Below are positions 60,748 through 64,000 of a stretch of DNA of 64,000 nucleotides, one piece after another; position 1 is the first letter of the stretch; each line of letters begins with the position of its first letter. This DNA comes from Zanthoxylum bungeanum (taxonomy: Eukaryota > Streptophyta > Magnoliopsida > Sapindales > Rutaceae), in assembly GCA_019454045.1 (NCBI GenBank), contig SKCR01023738.1, forward strand, positions 62,001 to 126,000. The letters are read 5' to 3'. Made by a program: the position numbers and the translations under genes. The notes beneath the pieces are model-generated. The model was not told the origin of the DNA and did no database searches. It was given only the letters and a program-made list of their open reading frames with translations.

Positions 60748-61704
60748 CTAATAAAGTATTAGGTATGATTACACATGTCACTATGCATGTTAAGTTAAGT
60801 GGATTTTCATTAAAGCCCACTAATTTTAGATTATGGTACATGACCTAATATACTCTGGAATGTTGTTATAGGGTTGGAGTACCTCTATTATATTCCCTTA
60901 TTAATTCATAGATTCTAGATTTAGACTTTATCCGGAGTAGGTTGACTTCAGAATGAACTTATCCGTGAGTGAACTAACAGATTTTCGGAGACCCGTAGTT
61001 ACATCATTTCAGAATGCCAGGTCTATGTCAATCGACATCCAAATTTGGAGCCAGATTGCTAATATAGGGGTCGGAGTACCTACATTATATACCTCCAGTT
61101 GATTAATGGATTACGAAGTAAATTCTCTCCATGATAAGTTAACACCAGAATAGACAAGTTCTGAGTGTCTTGACCTCGGAGTGAGTTGACCTCGGAGTGA
61201 CATCGTCACTATGGAATGATGTCATTTCAAAGTGACATCACTTTGGAATCACATCCAAGTTTCAGTTCCATTAAGGAAATTTATTGAGGAAGAGTCATTA
61301 GAGTAACAACATGTGACCAATAGAGTATTACTAAACTTAGACACATATCTACTCCCCCCATAAGACTATTTATTGCAAATAAATGGTTCTAAGATGTTAA
61401 TAAGTATTGCGTCTCTTCATTTGGTAGACATTAAATGTCATTGGAGCCGTTCGTGAGATGACACTCAGACTCTTATAAATTTGAATATTCTAATCCAGAA
61501 TATGTTTATCTGATTTGCATTTTGCTTCAATAGATTGACTTAGTCATTTTAATAAGAAATTTCGGCGTATGATTTTCAATATTGGTAAATCAGACTTGTT
61601 CTTTTGTAAAACAACATTTTTATCATTTTCAAATGATTTTTAATCCTCTTTGCCATTTTTCCAGGATGATATGTCAATGGGTGCCCCGTCGGATTTTAAA
61701 CTTT

Positions 61705-61842
61705 GGTTACTACGTAACCGATGTTATGGGTACCCCACATGGGAATTGGTCACTGGGTGACCTTTTCTCTGGTTTGATACTTTGGTCACTATGTGACTGA
61801 TTTGGTGGATAGTCCATTTAGAGAGTTAGTTACTGCGTAACT
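61705..61842. repeat. Four short hairpins with 3-nt loops
   Basis: GGTTAC-tac-GTAACC (61705-61719), GGTCAC-tgg-GTGACC (61748-61762), GGTCAC-tat-GTGACT (61784-61798, outer pair lost) and AGTTAC-tgc-GTAACT (61828-61842). Confidence 0.8.
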
Positions 61843-61944
61843 AAATTTTGGGAGATATGCTCATTTATTTCTGAAGTATGAGCATACGCTTAGTTTTATG
61901 TTTCATCTGAGGTTCATAAGCTTTTGCAAGCTCAACGAAAGGTC

Positions 61945-62165
61945 CACCAGAAGATGCTCCTATTGAGGCTTAAGCATCCAAAAATTTTATAAGTCGGGTA
62001 TAGGTCGACCGGAGGATGCTCCTACCGGGATTTAAACACCCAAAAAATTTTATAAGTCGGGTATATGCCCATCGAAAGATGCTCCTACAAGGACTTTATC
62101 ACCCAAAAATTATGTAAGTTGGGCATAGGCCTACAAGAAGATGCTTCTATTGAGGCTTAAACACC
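61945..62165. repeat. Tandem repeat, four units of 62-63 bp
   Basis: gatgct(c/t)ct recurs at 61953, 62015, 62078 and 62140, each followed by a taa(g/a)cacccaaaaa-type segment and then ataagtcgggtatagg. Confidence 0.88.
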
Positions 62166-62704
62166 TTAGATCTTTTCATTGGAATGGAAATTTTAGATTT
62201 TTCTGTATTTGCTTCGTTTAACACTTTGAGCAACAATTCTTCTTGGATCTTTCTTTCCCTTATTTGGTGGAGGGTATCAGAATAAATATGGTAATCATTC
62301 CATTTCTATTTCTTTATACATTATTTTTACATTTGTACATAGTATTTTTCTTTTCTCAAAGCTTATTCATACAAGGCATTTGCATTTATATGTACATAAA
62401 ACTTTCTTAGTTTATAGATAAAATATTGCCTTCGACTACTCTCCTTTCAGAATTCATTCAGCCAACATTTGATTTTCATTAATTGATTATGCTAAAGCAC
62501 GAATAGCATTCTATTATTTCCGTTTCGAAATTTCTTACATTTCTGAACGTGTAACCATTTCAAAAATTAGTTCTCAAATTGAATAGTTACCAGAATTGAG
62601 CTTTAATAATTTCACACCATTTCTTCTTGATTTGACATGAATCTTACACTTTTCACCTTCAAAATGTTAGTTTTTCAAAATATTTCGCGGTGATGATGGG
62701 TAAG

Positions 62705-64000
62705 TGTTAGTGTCCTACATATGCTACAAGATCACTAAGATGATTTGTGTGTGAATACATTAAGAAGTTTGCGAAAATTACTTGCATTGCTAGGTAGAGA
62801 AGTTCGAAATTTCTCCTCGGATGTAGAAGGTCCAAGCTTTAAGAACGAATTCCAAACTCGATGGTGAGTTTCCCTATCACATTGATTTACTCTTTAAGTG
62901 CTAGCTTAAGAAAAATTTGCAACAAAACATTCCCTTGGAGAAGAATAAGTCACGGCATTGAGGGAGAGAGGGAGAGAGTTTTTACTTTTTGATATTTATT
63001 TTTCTAAAAAACAATTAATAAAATCAACTTTCAAAAAGTGGTATCTCCTTTTCCAAAAAGAAAAAGCAAAGAGTGTTGTGTAAGTCACCATAAAATCTCC
63101 CAACCACTTCCATCAACTTGAATGACTAGTGATGTAAGTTGGTGGGTCCCACACTTAAATTCAAAATTCGAGTTGGGTTAATCAACACACTTTGGGCTCG
63201 GGTTCGTTTAATCCGATTAAACGAATTTTCCGTTGTGACATAATTAAATCTAATTTAATTAAATAATAATGTCTAGCAAGATTATTACGAAAGTCGCTTA
63301 CGAATTAATTCCAAATTAATTCGTTCGCTAGAATTAAAATCCAATTTAATTCCGCATTGAAATCAAATTTCAATTAATACATCTAATATATTATTTTAGC
63401 CCAATTAAATAAATTAAATAGAAAAATCCAATTTAACTAATAAATTTATTTTACCGATTAATTCCAAATTAATCGCGTTCTCGCTTCTAATCGAATTAAT
63501 CCCAGATTAATTTTCTCTTTGATAATTAATCCCAGATTAATTCTTACCGTAATTAATCCCAGATTAATTCTCTCTTATAATTAATCCCAGATTAATTATG
63601 TTCGAGTCAGATGTCATCGGTGAATCTTTGGGAAGCGACCCAAGAGATCCATGGATATGTTGGCAGTAAATATGGTTGTCGGACTATCAAACACATGCGT
63701 ACCCTGTACCACGTTCTTACCGATTTACAAGAGATGGTTGGCTTCTAGCAAAGCACTGTGCCTACCCAATTCTCCAGAAATATATTCAACATGGAATATA
63801 TATAATCTGTATTAGGCGTAGTATACAATGTATTGCGTATTGTGATCCAGTATCGGATGTCACATGCTAGGCCTAGGGCTGGAATTGTGTCTGCCCCGTA
63901 CGAAACACATATCGGATCACTAGCAACTAGTCTCTATAATCGGATAATCATGACCTAGTCATACTATCCCGATAGCTGCAGCATTTAAGAGTACCAGTTT
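62705..64000 (-). mobile_element. A-type copia LTR, minus strand, cut by window end
   Basis: Plus strand starts tgttagtgtcctaca and follows the layout of the 1999-3948 solo LTR: tttccctatcacatt, the palindrome array, the conserved ggtgaatctttgggaagcga region and ccgatagctgcagcat. No primer site lies to the left, so it is a solo LTR or the 3' LTR of a minus-strand element. About 0.6-0.7 kb should lie beyond the window. Confidence 0.85.
63203..63599. repeat. Expanded palindrome array in the right-edge A-type LTR
   Basis: Includes TTCGTTTAAT-ccg-ATTAAACGAA (63203-63225), CGAATTAATT-cca-AATTAATTCG, ATTGAAAT-caa-ATTTCAAT and four attaatc-cca-gattaat-type units (about 63485-63599), more than in other copies. 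Confidence 0.8.

Larger units (their letters stand above)
60753..62704. other. Unassigned repeat-like DNA, no gene
   Basis: No convincing protein. It contains a C-run (ctactccccccat, 61351-61363) just right of an LTR-like end cttagaca (61343), a cluster of four short hairpins (61705-61842) and a 62-bp tandem repeat (61945-62165). These suggest decayed retrotransposon sequence, but no LTR pair could be matched. Confidence 0.45.

Overview
The window is plant nuclear DNA made almost entirely of nested long terminal repeat (LTR) retrotransposons. I find no host protein gene, no rRNA or tRNA gene and no CRISPR array. A flowering plant, probably a eudicot, is indicated by Ty1/copia Gag-Pol remnants, initiator-Met-tRNA primer binding sites (TGGTATCAGAGC), a plant-type Ty3/gypsy Gag with a degraded tRNA-Asp primer site, 5-bp target site duplications (TSDs) and AT-rich composition. 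Nesting this dense suggests heterochromatin. I cannot name the species.

Layout, left to right. (1) 1-17040 is a non-autonomous 'G' element with LTRs of about 5 kb but only 691 bp between them; its 5' LTR begins before the window. It carries three later insertions: a minus-strand copia solo LTR (1999-3948), a plus-strand copia solo LTR (8705-10784) and a minus-strand solo LTR of its own family (12286-15787). (2) 17041-41420 is an old minus-strand gypsy element 'D' cut by two full-length copia elements of one superfamily: copia B (17117-26935, TSD atatg) and copia A (27873-37953, TSD tgttg). The D Gag fragments stay collinear across both insertions. (3) 41421-57957 is a three-LTR, two-interior tandem array of another copia family 'C'. 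Its middle LTR is a chimera of the two outer ones, as expected for unequal recombination; a 493-bp solo LTR with a perfect TSD sits inside that middle LTR. (4) 57958-62704 holds a minus-strand solo LTR of a further family 'F' (58604-60747, TSD ctaat) in unannotated repeat-like DNA with a short-hairpin cluster and a 62-bp tandem repeat. (5) 62705-64000 is the start of another minus-strand copia A-type LTR running off the window.

Every Gag-Pol set is broken by stops, frameshifts or deletions, so no element here looks autonomous. The relative order is readable: D is oldest, then G and the copia elements landed in D, then solo LTRs formed inside G.

The most unusual structures are: a run of about ten short palindromes, each with exactly a 3-nt loop, in every A-type LTR, with paired changes between copies that keep the arms complementary; the chimeric middle LTR of the C array; palindrome-headed motifs repeated in the leaders of both copia families; and a solo LTR carrying an inverted block from a different subfamily. 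No cellular or defence system was found.
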